A stretch of 64,000 nt of DNA from contig JALIRH010000001.1 of assembly GCA_023055505.1 (NCBI GenBank), positions 120,377,723 to 120,441,722 of the forward strand, given 5' to 3'. The notes beneath the pieces are model-generated. The model had not been told where the DNA came from. It made no database searches and was given only the letters and a program-made list of their open reading frames with translations. How positions within the stretch are numbered: the stretch's first letter is position 1; the number at the start of each line of letters is the position of its first letter. This DNA comes from Callipepla californica brunnescens. Lineage: Eukaryota > Chordata > Aves > Galliformes > Odontophoridae. Position numbers and translations under genes: made by a program. Below, piece after piece: positions 12,376 to 23,600 of the stretch.

Positions 12376-13436
12376 AAGTCCCTGTCTTCTCAGAGGTCCT
12401 TTAAGCTATGTAACGTGCTTACTCTGTCATGAAGGAAATCAACAAGGATCTCAATACAGAAGACAGCCAAAGGAGAGTACCATTTTCACATTGTTCATCT
12501 GGGCTACAGCAAAATCCAAGAAACCTGGAAAAAGTGGGCCAATTGAACTGCTGATGGGCTAAACTGTCCTTGGCACTGCACATGGCCTGCAGGCAGTACG
12601 TTTTAGAAAGGAACATGCTCCATTATCAGAGGAATGGTAAGAAGATATTTTTAAGACATTTTGAAGAGTTTTAGGATTCTATTTAGTGAATATGGGTCAG
12701 AGAATCTATGACGATTTGAAGGTACATGAGTCCATGTGGGCTCCAGAGTCCTAATAAAGATTCCAGATATTTTCCTTTATATTGGTAGCCTTGAGTCAGC
12801 AGTTACATTCTTGCTGATGTTGTTGCCAACATGAGGTAGATTTCTGGCCACTGCTATAGTCTTATCTTCATTTTTCTGCAGAGACACGAGTAACTTAGTT
12901 CAGAAACCATTTTTAGTTCAGAAATTATTTTTAGAAGTCCACAGAGAAAACATGAAATGGTAAAGTAAAATGGAAGAGGCAGCATTCCAGACTAGGAACA
13001 TAAAAGAGCTGACCCTGCTCTGAGCTCACCCACTGCAGTTTGGAGAAGTTGATTCCCAAAAGGGATTGCATACAACTGCACTAGTTTGACTTGAAGACTG
13101 CTTATTTTCATTCTTCAAGTACCATGTAGTTGTGATTTTGGTGCAAGACACATCTTTAGGGCATTCACAAGCAAAATGACTTACGTAAGTCTCTTTGGCC
13201 ACATAGTATTTGTGTTTCAGGAAAGTTGCAGCAAGCAACAAATAACAAAAGGGGCAGTAGGTGTTTTAAGTAGAAGTTTGCAATCATAAAAGGATTTTCC
13301 TTCTTAGCAACTCTGAAGTATTTCATCCTTTCTAAGGAATCTAAGAAGTTATAAAGAAAAGGAAACCTTTTAGGTCATTGAGTTTGCTCACTACATACAA
13401 TATATTCACTATGCAGGAGAGATGTGAATTAGTCTA

Positions 13437-13620
13437 GGTCAGCGGTTTTCAACCTGTGGGTCTGAGGCCATGCAGGTCTATGGACTTCTCCTAGGAAGTT
13501 CACAAAAGATAAAGAAAATCCTGTCTGTTGACAGGGGGTATAAACTTATTATGCAGAAGCTCATACTTCCCTAGAAAAATTTTGAAGGATCTTCAAGTGC
13601 TTTAAAAACCTATAGTCTAA
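13437..13620. mobile_element. Possible ancient hAT-type DNA transposon fragment
   Basis: Begins gtcagcggttttcaacctgt followed by gggtctgaggcc. This resembles the terminal part of hAT-family MITEs in amniotes ('caggggttcccaacctgtgg'-like ends). I see no matching inverted end or target duplication, so the identity is tentative. Confidence 0.3.
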
Positions 13621-14878
13621 AGTGGCTGAAATTGATTGAGAAGTTAAGATTAACCATGTCAGGGTCTGGTTCTACTTCAGATATATCACCCACACATTTT
13701 TAATTTTATAATGCTTTCCCATTTTATCCAGATAGTCCTAAAGCTGCCCTGAAGAATTATAACAATTACTCTGGACTTCCTATGCCAAATTTCCACTGGC
13801 ATAAAGTCATGAAGGGACCTCATTTAATGGTGCTGCTCAGGCTAATGCCAACTGAAACCAAGACTTATTAGCTTTCATGACATCAACTAGGCAAAGTGAA
13901 TTTCTCTCCTGAGCTGGTTTGGGAGGCAGAGGAGGGAAACATTTCAAATTGACCAAATAAATTCAGTAAATAAACAAGTCAGCATTTAAATGGTTATAGC
14001 TAGAGTGTGAGTGCCAGCAAACGTGCAAGTCAGCACAGGAAAAAATAGACCAGATCTGAATTAAAAAGTCTCAGATATTTATTATCTTCCTTTTATTGAC
14101 TTGAGTTCTACCAGCTTAAAAGGCAACAGTGAGCATAGAATATGAAAATCAATGCATCTCCTGCTGTTTATTGCAAATAAATTTGATTTTCAGTTAATTG
14201 TAGCAGTCATTTTTCATAATTTATGAGCTGCTGTTACTGGAGAGTATCAATCATGCTGAATGTTGATGTGTCAGATGATGTTGAATGTGGCTCCTTGCAA
14301 GGGAAGTTGGAGTTCACAGATGGTGACTCAAACACGCAAGGAAAACCAAAAGATGATCTTCGCCAGTACTCCATGGCAGATAGTTTAAAAACTATCCAGC
14401 TTTGCTCAAAAGTCAAAACCAGGAATGAAAAGTGAGGTCTCTGGAGAGATACTACTTTTGTAATTAAGGTCAAGTTCATTTGCTACCTTCATTTGCCATG
14501 GAGCAGTAGTGGATGCTCTTTCAGACTGTTTTGCAGCCAAGTCAAAAGGATTAATCTGCCATAAGCTTGCATTGTGCTCCCCTAGCCAGGCTCCAGATTT
14601 GTACGGATGTGTGAGCCCCAAGCTACCTGATATGTCCACTCTGTCTGAAAGCTTTAATCTTTTTTGCTCAATTAAGAAGTTGTGAAGTTCATGAATATTT
14701 TAAATAGTTTAAGTGTTATCAGCTGTAGATCCATAACCAGCTGAACCATGGTCATTTCCTCCTGACATGAAACAGTTCCTTCTCTAAATTGATGTGGAAA
14801 TGTTGTCCAGTCCCATTATTCACTTTGCATTCAAACATCTTCTCTCTCTTCTCCATGAGCTGCAAAGTCAACAGAACA

Positions 14879-14896
14879 AAAAAAAAAAAAAAAAAA
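14879..14896. repeat. A18 homopolymer
   Basis: Uninterrupted A run of about 18 bases followed by cacactaaaa. No attached retroelement was recognised. Confidence 0.85.
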
Positions 14897-16339
14897 CACA
14901 CTAAAATAATGGTTTCTTGGGGCCAAGTGATCATTAAGGGCATGCGTGCTATAATGTGAGCCCTTCCCTATGAAGCAGGGCATAGGGACAAGCCAGATTG
15001 TTCCCACAGGCATGAAACCAGACTCTGAGAAAGCAGAAATCTGTTTCTATTGGATGCATGTTTTCCACCATAACAAAACAAACACAAGGATAACCACATG
15101 CTTGTGTGGTTTTGGGTAAAGAGAAAAGCATAACTCACTTTTGGATACAACCTTGAGACTGAGGTCCAGACATGATGAACGAATTTCAGTAATGAATAGA
15201 TAAGAACATTGCTGTTCCAAGCTAGATTGGGGACTGAACATTCCTGGTGATTATGCATTGAGATTCTGCTTGTAGAAACATGTCTGAGCTGCAAACACTG
15301 CTCTAAAACTGAGTCTGAAGCGTGTGCATAAAACTTGGCATGTTGGGCTCCACATCTCTCTTGATTGGAGGGGATTAATTTATTGAAATAACAGGAGGAA
15401 GCCAGCTAGACTGATTTTGATCACTGGTGTTGGTACCTGGCCACAGTCCAGGGCCTGATGCCTCCTACTGGCTGTAGATAAAGTTCCTTAATCCATCCGA
15501 TCGAGGCATGGTGTAACAGGAGTGGGGCTCATTGTGCCCTACAAACATAATGCGCAGATAAAGACTTTTGCAGGTAGCAAAAATCCTTTAAAGGCATTCA
15601 GGGCTGCAAAATAAAAGAATGCATTAATAAATATATGTGGATTAAAATGGAGCCACTAATTGCTCTCCTCAGCTTTCTCATGTAAGTTTTTGAACAAAGT
15701 GTGCTAATATTTGAAGACTTTCACATCAATTCAGTCTGATTATAAAGCTCAGCATGTAACTAGACATGAACTCAGGAGTTATTTTTGAGGTTACGTTTTT
15801 AGTCAGCTGAACAATTACATCTCTTTGCAGCCAAATAATCTCTGCTGTGGCTGTGTAAGAATGAATAGCTAAACTTAGTCAAGTCGTGAGTGGTCAGCAA
15901 GGGGAAAGTCGGCTCACCAAAGGAAATTAAAACCCCCAATAAGTAATTACAGCATTTTCAAGGAGAAAAACTCATTCAAATTTCCCACAGTAGTAGAGTT
16001 GCGGGGTGTGTGATAGGAGTTTTAGTTATTTCATTCCCTACTTTGACTTATTCCAAAGCTTACTTTCTTGTTCCTCTAAAGAATTCCACCATCTCTCCAT
16101 CCTTTTACTTTCAAACATGATAATTTTATGGAGTAAGACATGAATTTTTGGAAGAGATATGGCTCCAGAAGCATGAATTCAGGTGTTTTTTGGTCATGGC
16201 ATAGTTAGCCATCAAAACAAAGCATGTGAACTTTCAGTGTGGTGCTAGGACTCAGGAAGAAGCAGGGTCATGTATGAAGACAGGAGATGAATAGTTCCAC
16301 CATTGAAACATGCTTGATAAAACTGTTCCCCGTTAAAGA

Positions 16340-16365
16340 ATAACCAGACTGCTGCATTTTCTCCC
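16340..16365 (+). promoter_or_regulatory. TENM4: Probable displaced branch point and pyrimidine tract of the second coding exon
   Basis: The sequence agaataaccagactgctgca runs into ttttctccc. It contains a TAAC branch-point core (16341-16344) about 20 bases before a pyrimidine tract that stops exactly where the CR1 element begins. It looks like a 3' splice site cut off from its AG by the insertion. The reading is inferred from layout. Confidence 0.45.
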
Positions 16366-16818
16366 AGAGGAGGGCCACCAAGATAGTCAGAGGGCTGGAG
16401 CACCTCCCTTACAAAGATAGGCTGAAGGAGATGGACTTTTTCAGTCTGGAGGAGAGAGAAGGCTGAGGAGAGTTCTCATTATAACCCTCCAGAATTTAAA
16501 GGGAGATTATAAACAGAAGGGAAATAAACTTTTTACATGGGTAGATAGTGATAGGATGTGGGAGAATGGTTTTGAACTTATAAAGGAGGGAAAATATAGA
16601 TTAGATGTCAGGAGGACATTTTTCACTGAGAGGGTGGTGAGATGCTGTAACAGGCTGCACAGAGAGGTCATGGTTGCCCCATTCCTGGAGGTGTTCAAGT
16701 CCAGGTCAGATGGAGCCCAGGGCATTTTGATCCAGTACTGCCTGTAGCAGGGGCATTGGAACTTGATGATCCTCGAAGTCCCTTCCAACCCCAAACCTTT
16801 CTACAATTCTGTGATTCC
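16364..16818 (+). mobile_element. CR1 LINE 3' fragment abutting an exon acceptor
   Basis: Plus-strand, 5'-truncated CR1 of about 455 bp. It starts at the conserved cagaggagggccac of ORF2. It passes through the C-terminal reverse transcriptase region (broken by stops, for example TAG at 16418-16420) and the 3' UTR ('ggttgccccattcctggagg'). It ends with cttgatgatcctcgaagtc, ccttccaaccccaaacc and the octamer tail attctgtgattc. The next bases are cag and then exon sequence, so the element's tail forms the region immediately before the TENM4 acceptor. The insertion is diverged, so not very recent. Confidence 0.93.
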
Positions 16819-16820
16819 AG
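16819..16820 (+). promoter_or_regulatory. TENM4: 3' splice acceptor of second coding exon, with CR1-derived upstream region
   Basis: The AG at 16819-16820 restores the TENM4 frame (Gly75-Ala76-Asn77-Phe78). Of the 20 bases before it, 14 are pyrimidines, and nearly all belong to the CR1 tail. A possible branch site inside the CR1 is ttgat at 16763-16767, about 54 bases upstream. Confidence 0.85.
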
Positions 16821-17090
16821 GAGCCAACTTCTCTTTGCGAGAGCTGGGTCTTGAAGACGTGACGCCCACCCATGGGACTTTGTACCGGACTGATATTGGG
16901 CTGCCTCACTGCGGCTACTCCATCAGCGCTGGCTCAGATGCCGACACGGAGGCGGATGTGGTCATGTCACCTGAGCACCCCGTGAGGCTCTGGGGACGCA
17001 ACACCAAATCCGGACGCAGCTCCTGCTTGTCGAGCCGGGCCAACTCCAACCTCACCCTCACGGACACGGAGCATGAGAATACCGAAACCG
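16821..17090 (+). CDS. TENM4: Teneurin-4, second coding exon (completes Gly75, residues 76-164)
   Basis: Continues the cytoplasmic N-terminal domain of teneurin-4. The frame is [20 protein letters not shown], then [20 protein letters not shown], later [12 protein letters not shown] and [20 protein letters not shown]. The segments [16 protein letters not shown] and [18 protein letters not shown] point to TENM4 rather than its paralogues. There is no membrane span, EGF repeat or proline-rich SH3-binding segment yet; these belong to later exons outside the window. The stretch is acidic and rich in Ser/Thr, consistent with the soluble intracellular domain. The exon is 270 bp, enters and leaves in phase 1, and ends accg|gtaagt. 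It is unusual in that its acceptor lies directly behind a CR1 insertion. No frameshift or premature stop is present, so the gene appears intact. Confidence 0.95.
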
Positions 17091-17096
17091 GTAAGT
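17091..17096 (+). promoter_or_regulatory. TENM4: 5' splice donor of second coding exon
   Basis: accg|gtaagt is a close match to the donor consensus. It leaves one base of codon 165 on the exon. Confidence 0.93.
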
Positions 17097-17229
17097 GATG
17101 GCACTGCATGTGATGCAGCCTCAAGCTCTACCAGCAATGCTTCTTCTTGCACTGCACCTTAATCTTCCTTAGTTGTATTTTTTTTTATCAGACTCAGTGA
17201 AAATGCTCTTCTAATAGCCCCATGTCACG

Positions 17230-17640
17230 GCCTTTTGTACTGTCCTACAGAGTGTTTGTTAATAAACTGCTGGAGAAGCTCGTACTTATTTATCACAGAG
17301 ACAGAGATCATTAAGCGGCTGTAATACTTTCTCTGCTTTCTGTAGCGACCTTTCAGAGAAAAAGCATTTAAATCTCCCCTCCCCTGGCCAGTGCTGCTCT
17401 TATCTTTGCTACAGATTTTCGGGGCAGATAATTTCCTTCTTTTCCTCGCTGGTTCCTTGACAGGAGCCGTTTCATTTATGTAAATTGGCTGACTGCTCTC
17501 TGAAGGAAAACGGCGGTGAAATATTTTTAGAAGCTTTTTTCTTCACGAGAAATAAAAGCTGAAGGTCACGGATTTTTTATCTCGATAACTTTGCATCCCC
17601 GGCTGAAGGGACTCCTGCATGCTTTTTGTAGGTCCCGTGA
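17230..17640. other. Candidate conserved non-coding element next to exon
   Basis: Within 150-550 bp of the exon donor lies a block that keeps about ten CpGs in otherwise CpG-poor DNA. It lacks repeats and has well-mixed composition. It includes cggggcagataatttcc and catttatgtaaattggctga. Its character is like that of conserved intronic enhancers. This is inference without an alignment. Confidence 0.35.
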
Positions 17641-20600
17641 ACCTTTTGGTCAGCAGTTCTGCCAGGCAGAGTAGGAAGGAGAGAGGATTTTGATTCAATT
17701 GCAGCGTGACCTGGGGGTTCACACAACCATATAAGCCTTTGCACCTTTAATTCAATTATGGCACAGCCTGCTTCTTAATATAGCCAAGTCATCAGGAGCT
17801 TAAGCTCAGCGCTGAAAGCTGATGTGAAATGACTGCATGGCTTGTTCTCTTTATGCTTTTTGCCACAGTATTATAGTGACAAATGATGATAACTTTTCTT
17901 TGGGAAGCCATGACACAGTGAGACATACACCACCCACATGATTTTATGTTTAACTCCAACAAAATTACAGTAGAAGCTTATTAAGTTTCTGTTCAGTGAA
18001 AATGATGTATTAGGCAAAGTTCAAAGATAAACGACCTTCTCTGTAAAGGATGTGCGGAATTTATTTTTAAATTATCCTTACAATATTTTTTTTTAAGTTT
18101 GTTAGTGTAGCATCTTATAGGCTATCACCCATTAGAACAGGCAGATAACAGTGCTGGAGTTTAATATTTTACTTCCTAGCCTCGTGTTTCAATAAATGAA
18201 AAGAGATTATGAAGGTTGATTGGAGTGTGCGCACTCCCAACAAATGACTCAAAAACCCAAAGCAAACACCTTGCAATTCCATTTTGTTCTCACATATGCA
18301 TGTCATTCTCCTTAGCTTTTTATGGTGGTGTGAGCAGCCATGATCCTATCCCATACATCTTTCTTTCCATGCCTAAGAAGAAAAGCAAAGCACAGAATTT
18401 TAATCTTTTTTTCTCCTTAAGAGGGAGGAATTGAATTAGCTGACAGAACCTTTTTCACCAGTTTCCGTAACGCTATCTCTACACCTTCAAATGCAACTTT
18501 GTACCTACAGATCACTTACAAATGAAATTATATTAGCAACAACACATTAGCAACAGTGCATGCTTTGAAAGGCTTTAGTGAAACTAATAACAGAGGCAGT
18601 AGTTCTTATGTCAGGACTGAGACAGCCTCCAATTCTTCTTCCTTTAAATTTGACGACACGCTAACCATTTGTTGAACCACCTTTTTATTGCAATTAGAAA
18701 AGTGAAGACAGCAAAGTGGAGAACATACTTGCAGGATTTTAAGTGCTGTACAAATGTAGAAGTTTCTTTGGGCCCAAAGCATTTGCTGTCTTAGATACTG
18801 AGTGTTTTGTATGCGAAAGGCTGTATCATACTCAAAAATACAAGATCTGTGCAGCATTGATAGAATCTAGAGTGAGGTGGTGACTAGTGTCTAATTGTTC
18901 TTACTGACAAAAAAAAACAAAGAGGTGTTGGAATGCTAGGGAAAATATTACAACCTGAACCGTGCTGTTGGAGAGCTTGAACTGTGCAGACAGCAAAAGC
19001 CCCCAGCCAGGCTGAAGTTGGAAAAATGTGCCTGGAGCTGAGAGATCCATAATTTCAGTAGAAGTGTTTCAATTGAATTTGGGGTATAAAGAATCGAAAT
19101 ACAAGGTGCAAAGGGAAAGGAAAAGAAAGACGAAGGACAAAATCTGAAGCCTTCAATAGGTCGCTTCCAACCCCTACAATACACAAATAAAAATTGGACA
19201 TTTCCATGTTGTAGTTTCTTGGCACAGATAAACCCGTGACAAACATTTGCAAACAAAACCCTCTCAATCTTAAACGTGCAGTTGGAGAAAGCAAAGTCTG
19301 GGATACACTTCAGAAATTTTGTCATGCAAAAAGGAAGGTTGCTCTGTTTTCTCACTTTGCACAGAAGCAGTGTTCCTGTGGGCCCTACCCAGCCAGCCAT
19401 CACATAGGCTATGTTAAAAAATCCTAGATTTATAGGAGAAATGTTTTCAAGATGACATGAAATTTTGCTAATGGCAGCATAAAGTAACATAATGCTATGA
19501 CTCAGTTTACAGGATACCTTTATTAGTCAATATTAATTGTTGACAGTATTGATAGAAGTTATAGCCTTTAGCTGAAGTCAATAAGGAGCTTTATGAACCT
19601 GCCATCAATAGAAGATTTTATGGCGCCCATTAAAACAACTTTTCCAATGAAGGTTAACGTCAGCGATTTTTACGTTGTTCATTATTTATCCAAAATAAAT
19701 AATCAGAATTTACCTCTGATGCTTCTAAATCCAAAGCTTTTGAACCACAATTCTACTGAGATATTTATTGTGCTCTTGCAAAACAAGAGGTCCAACTCTC
19801 TCAGCTTTTGCAGGTTTATTTGAGGAGTGGAGATGCCTTGAAGGAAGAGATATTCTGTTCAGTTAGTTCAGCCACAATCCACCCATCTTAAAGGAAAATG
19901 ATGAGGGGATCTGGTTCCATGGTACATTGCAGTCCATAAATCACTTGCACAGGCAGTTGGCATGAAAAACCTGATGTTTTATCTAAACTGTTCTCAAGCT
20001 TTCCAGAATGTTGAATACCTTTACTAAGTTATGAGTTTGTTTTCAGTGAAGTAAGCATGTGTTATAAAACTGGCATTGCCTTGAGATCAGCTCCTGCACA
20101 ACCAAACAGCCTCAATGGCTTCTCCTCAGTTGGTCAGTGCTTTTTTCTCAACCTGACTGCTCACTTGGCAGAAAAAAGGTAATGGAAGAGACATCTCTCT
20201 GTCTCCTCCAGCCTAATGCAATCACTCTGTACTGCTAATGTAGCAGGCATTTAATGAAACTTAAGGGATATTTTGCAGTGTGACCATCTAGATTAAGCTG
20301 AAATAGTGAACTCACATTAGCAGTCCAGATCCATGCACAGTGAGGAATTCAGTGCTGAATGTCTAAATAAGAATTCTGGAGAATACTTTTTGCTATATTA
20401 GTTTGCAGTTTCTCAGCAAGACTGATTCAAACAAAAGAAATTCCTGAGGCGATCATTGGATCTGAGCCTGACATTGACTTTACCAACATTACCTTAGGTA
20501 GCCCTGAACAGGCTTTGCACTGAGCTAGCAGTTCTTTAATATAGAGAAGAACACAGTTAATGAGAACACAGTAATTGTCTCCCTGAAATTGACTTATTTT

Positions 20601-23600
20601 GCAGCAATTCAGACAAAATATTTCTAATCACAGAGTTGTCATCACAAAAATACAGAGCCACAGAGTAATTTCTGTTGCAAGTCACCACCATCAGTCCCCG
20701 ATCCAGCAATCTGCAGCTTAAAGCAGGGCTAACTTGAAGGTTGGATCTGATTGTTTTGTGCCTTAACTAGTTGCCAGGCTGGTGAGTACACAGCTCCAAT
20801 GTCAGTTTTGGTGTTAATCATTCTCATTGAGAACAACTCTTCTCCTTGGAGGTAGTCACAATTTCTACTGCTATACCTCATCTCCTCACCATGCACTTTC
20901 AAGAGCAATCTGGTTCTGTTTTTCTGTATATCCTCACACCTAAAACTGTTAAAAAATATCAACTGTATCTCCCTTTGGCCATCTCTTTTAACTAAACAAA
21001 GCCACTGTGATCTTCCTCTCCTGATAAATTGTGTGTTGGTAGTAGGCATTGGTAGAGATAGTCAGAAAAGTCTGGGAACTCCCAGTTTAAAAGTTCTGAG
21101 GTGTAAACGAGAAATAGAAGCTGGCAATGGTCTAGATCAGATGCTGTTTCAGTCAGAATGGTTGCACCTGCTGGCCTTTTCAACATCAGTTTGTCCACTT
21201 TTAATAGTTTGTAGCATTGCTGAGATTGATTCGAGGGCCATGCAGAACAGTTCAGATTGGGTTTTGAGAACTTCAGGCTTTTTTACTATCTGGGGTGCTC
21301 CTAACAGATGCACAGATGGATGGTTTTTGTGGTTAAGTTCCTATGACAATTGTTGTGAATATCTCCCACTGCTCTATAGGGAAGGTTCTACCCCACATCC
21401 ACCCTTATGAATCATGCAAAGTGTCACCTGATGGATTTGAACATGAGAGAAGGGCAAAAATGTGTTGATATTTCCATACAGAATACCTTCCATTCACCAA
21501 AACTGAACCAAAACAAAACCTAATACTTTTGTGTCTACCTTCAATGTGATAGAAAGCTAACTGGTTTATTCAGTACAGTTGCTTCAGAATAATCAATATA
21601 ACCATATTTTAAACACTTGTCCTTGTGAAAGTGGAGTTGACCTTAACTCTTTGTTATTCCATGAAAGCTGAGGTAAACTGAGTATTCATTTTAGTTTTAA
21701 ACCTGAGTTTAGCCTGATTCCACTAAAGTACACAGCTGTTTATATGTGAGAAGGAGGAAAAGAGAGGGGGAACATTTCTTCAGTAGCAGGTAAATTTAAG
21801 AGTTAATAATATCTTGTAGATGTGCAGAGTGGAGCTGAAGTTTCTCTTCATCCTCATGAATGTCATCCTCAGGATGTCACAGACAGGATAAGTAACATCA
21901 GATGGCTCAAGACATTTTGACCAAGCTGGAGACAATATAGAATCAACTACTCACCTGTGATAGACTATGTAAAGAAATCATCGCAGAAGTACTGCTGAAG
22001 TGTGATTGAGAAATCAGTAGACATAAATTAAAATCTAGATCTAGGAACCATGGAATCTGAAGATCAGGCTGCTAGGCAATCCCTGCTAAATCATTCTGCA
22101 TGTGTCCTCCTTTCCACTTTAGTAATTAAAAGAATGAGTAGGAAGCGCATATTCCTGCCAACATTTCTACCTGCACTTTAAGTGAGTAGAAAGAGTGAGA
22201 TAGGCACTGTTGGAACTCAAAGCTTCATGGTCTGGATGCAAGTACAATCAGCCCCAACATTTCTGCCACTCATCTCTTGGTTTTCTCTGTGTGGTAAAAG
22301 AAGTTAATGTCGAGGTCCATTTGTCTTTGGCATCACCTCTGAAATCACCAGTCAGTACCAGAAGTTGTATGGTGGGTATAGCAATTCAAACACTTACTCA
22401 CTTGGTGACAAGATTAAGAGTACCAATTCATTTTACTTTGCGGGACCCACATCCTACAGAGAGAAATAATTTTTCTTTTAGTCACTGCTGTTCTGGGGTG
22501 CATTTAAATGAGCTTTAAAACTGTCAAGGAAACAGCCAGCCCCGTATCCAAACCCGCTCTCTGAGCCTCACCAGCATGACTAGAAAGGTGGTGAATATGT
22601 TATAGTTAATTTTTGCTTTCCTATCACATAAATTGCCTTCCTAGAAAATTATCATATGCTTTTGTAAAACTGAAATGCACTAGCAATCAGGAGCTGGAAA
22701 GCTCACGTGATAGCTCTGCCTGTTCTACCATCACAGACCCAACTTTTAGCCATTTAATTGACATAATACATGATTTAAAGAGCATTTCTTGCAGTAACCG
22801 CCACACTTTCTGATTCCACATTGCTGAAGCCATTATTGCTGCTGGAAGGAGTGCTTAAGAAACTGCATAGGAAATTAGGACTTGATAGAAACAAATGCTC
22901 ATATAAGACATGGGGATACATTATAGCAGGAAATAATTCAAGACAAGTTCTTCAAGCAAGGAACACCAAAGAAACTATATAATTTTATTTCTCCTGGGTA
23001 GTTAAGAGATCTAACTAATTTTTCCACTTTTTCAGTTGTGTCTGATGCAGACCTCACCAAAGCTTTTGAAAACTCATTTTCAGACCTCGTGCTAGCAGGA
23101 TGTAAATTTCAGTATTGTTTAAACACAACGCAATATGCCGTTGACCACCAGGTTTCTTGCATGCATTTTGACTTATTCAATCAGAAAGCTGTTCTGGTTG
23201 TCAAGTCACGTATCCCTGAATTTCACATCTTTGTCCAGGTATTTTGTCTTTTTCTTTCACAATATCTAGCGGGACTTTAGGCAAATGGTAATTATTTCTG
23301 TATAGTTTTCTTTGGTTGTCTGGAGCACATCCTCCTAATGTTATCTGTAATGTATCTACCTAATGTATCTATCAGTGGTCCTGAAAAGTATTCCTGTATA
23401 GCTACGAACCTCTACCCATGGAAGATTTTTACTCAGTCTTCTTTGCATTCACTTCCCTGTTTCCCAAAGCATGTTGACCCAAACTACTGGCTCAAACTAC
23501 AGTTCAATAAATCAATGCAATTAGCAGTAACAGAATTCCTTTGTAATCTTAGCATTACAAATTATTTGTTAATACTCTAGTTGATAATCCATGGTGACTT

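Larger units (their letters stand above)
11852..16820 (+). other. TENM4: TENM4 intron between the two coding exons (4,969 bp)
   Basis: Phase 1 intron, GT at 11852 and AG at 16819-16820. It holds a small CR1-like piece (12299-12375), a possible old hAT fragment (13437-13620), an A18 run (14879-14896) and, at its 3' end, a plus-strand CR1 that reaches the acceptor. The rest is unique AT-rich sequence with no further exon or RNA gene that I can support. Confidence 0.85.

Noticed and set aside
18948..19490. 180-codon open frame on the minus strand
   Set aside because: Longest non-repetitive frame, but its composition is ordinary translated intron. I recognise no domain, signal or splice context, and a frame this long can arise by chance in 64 kb read six ways.
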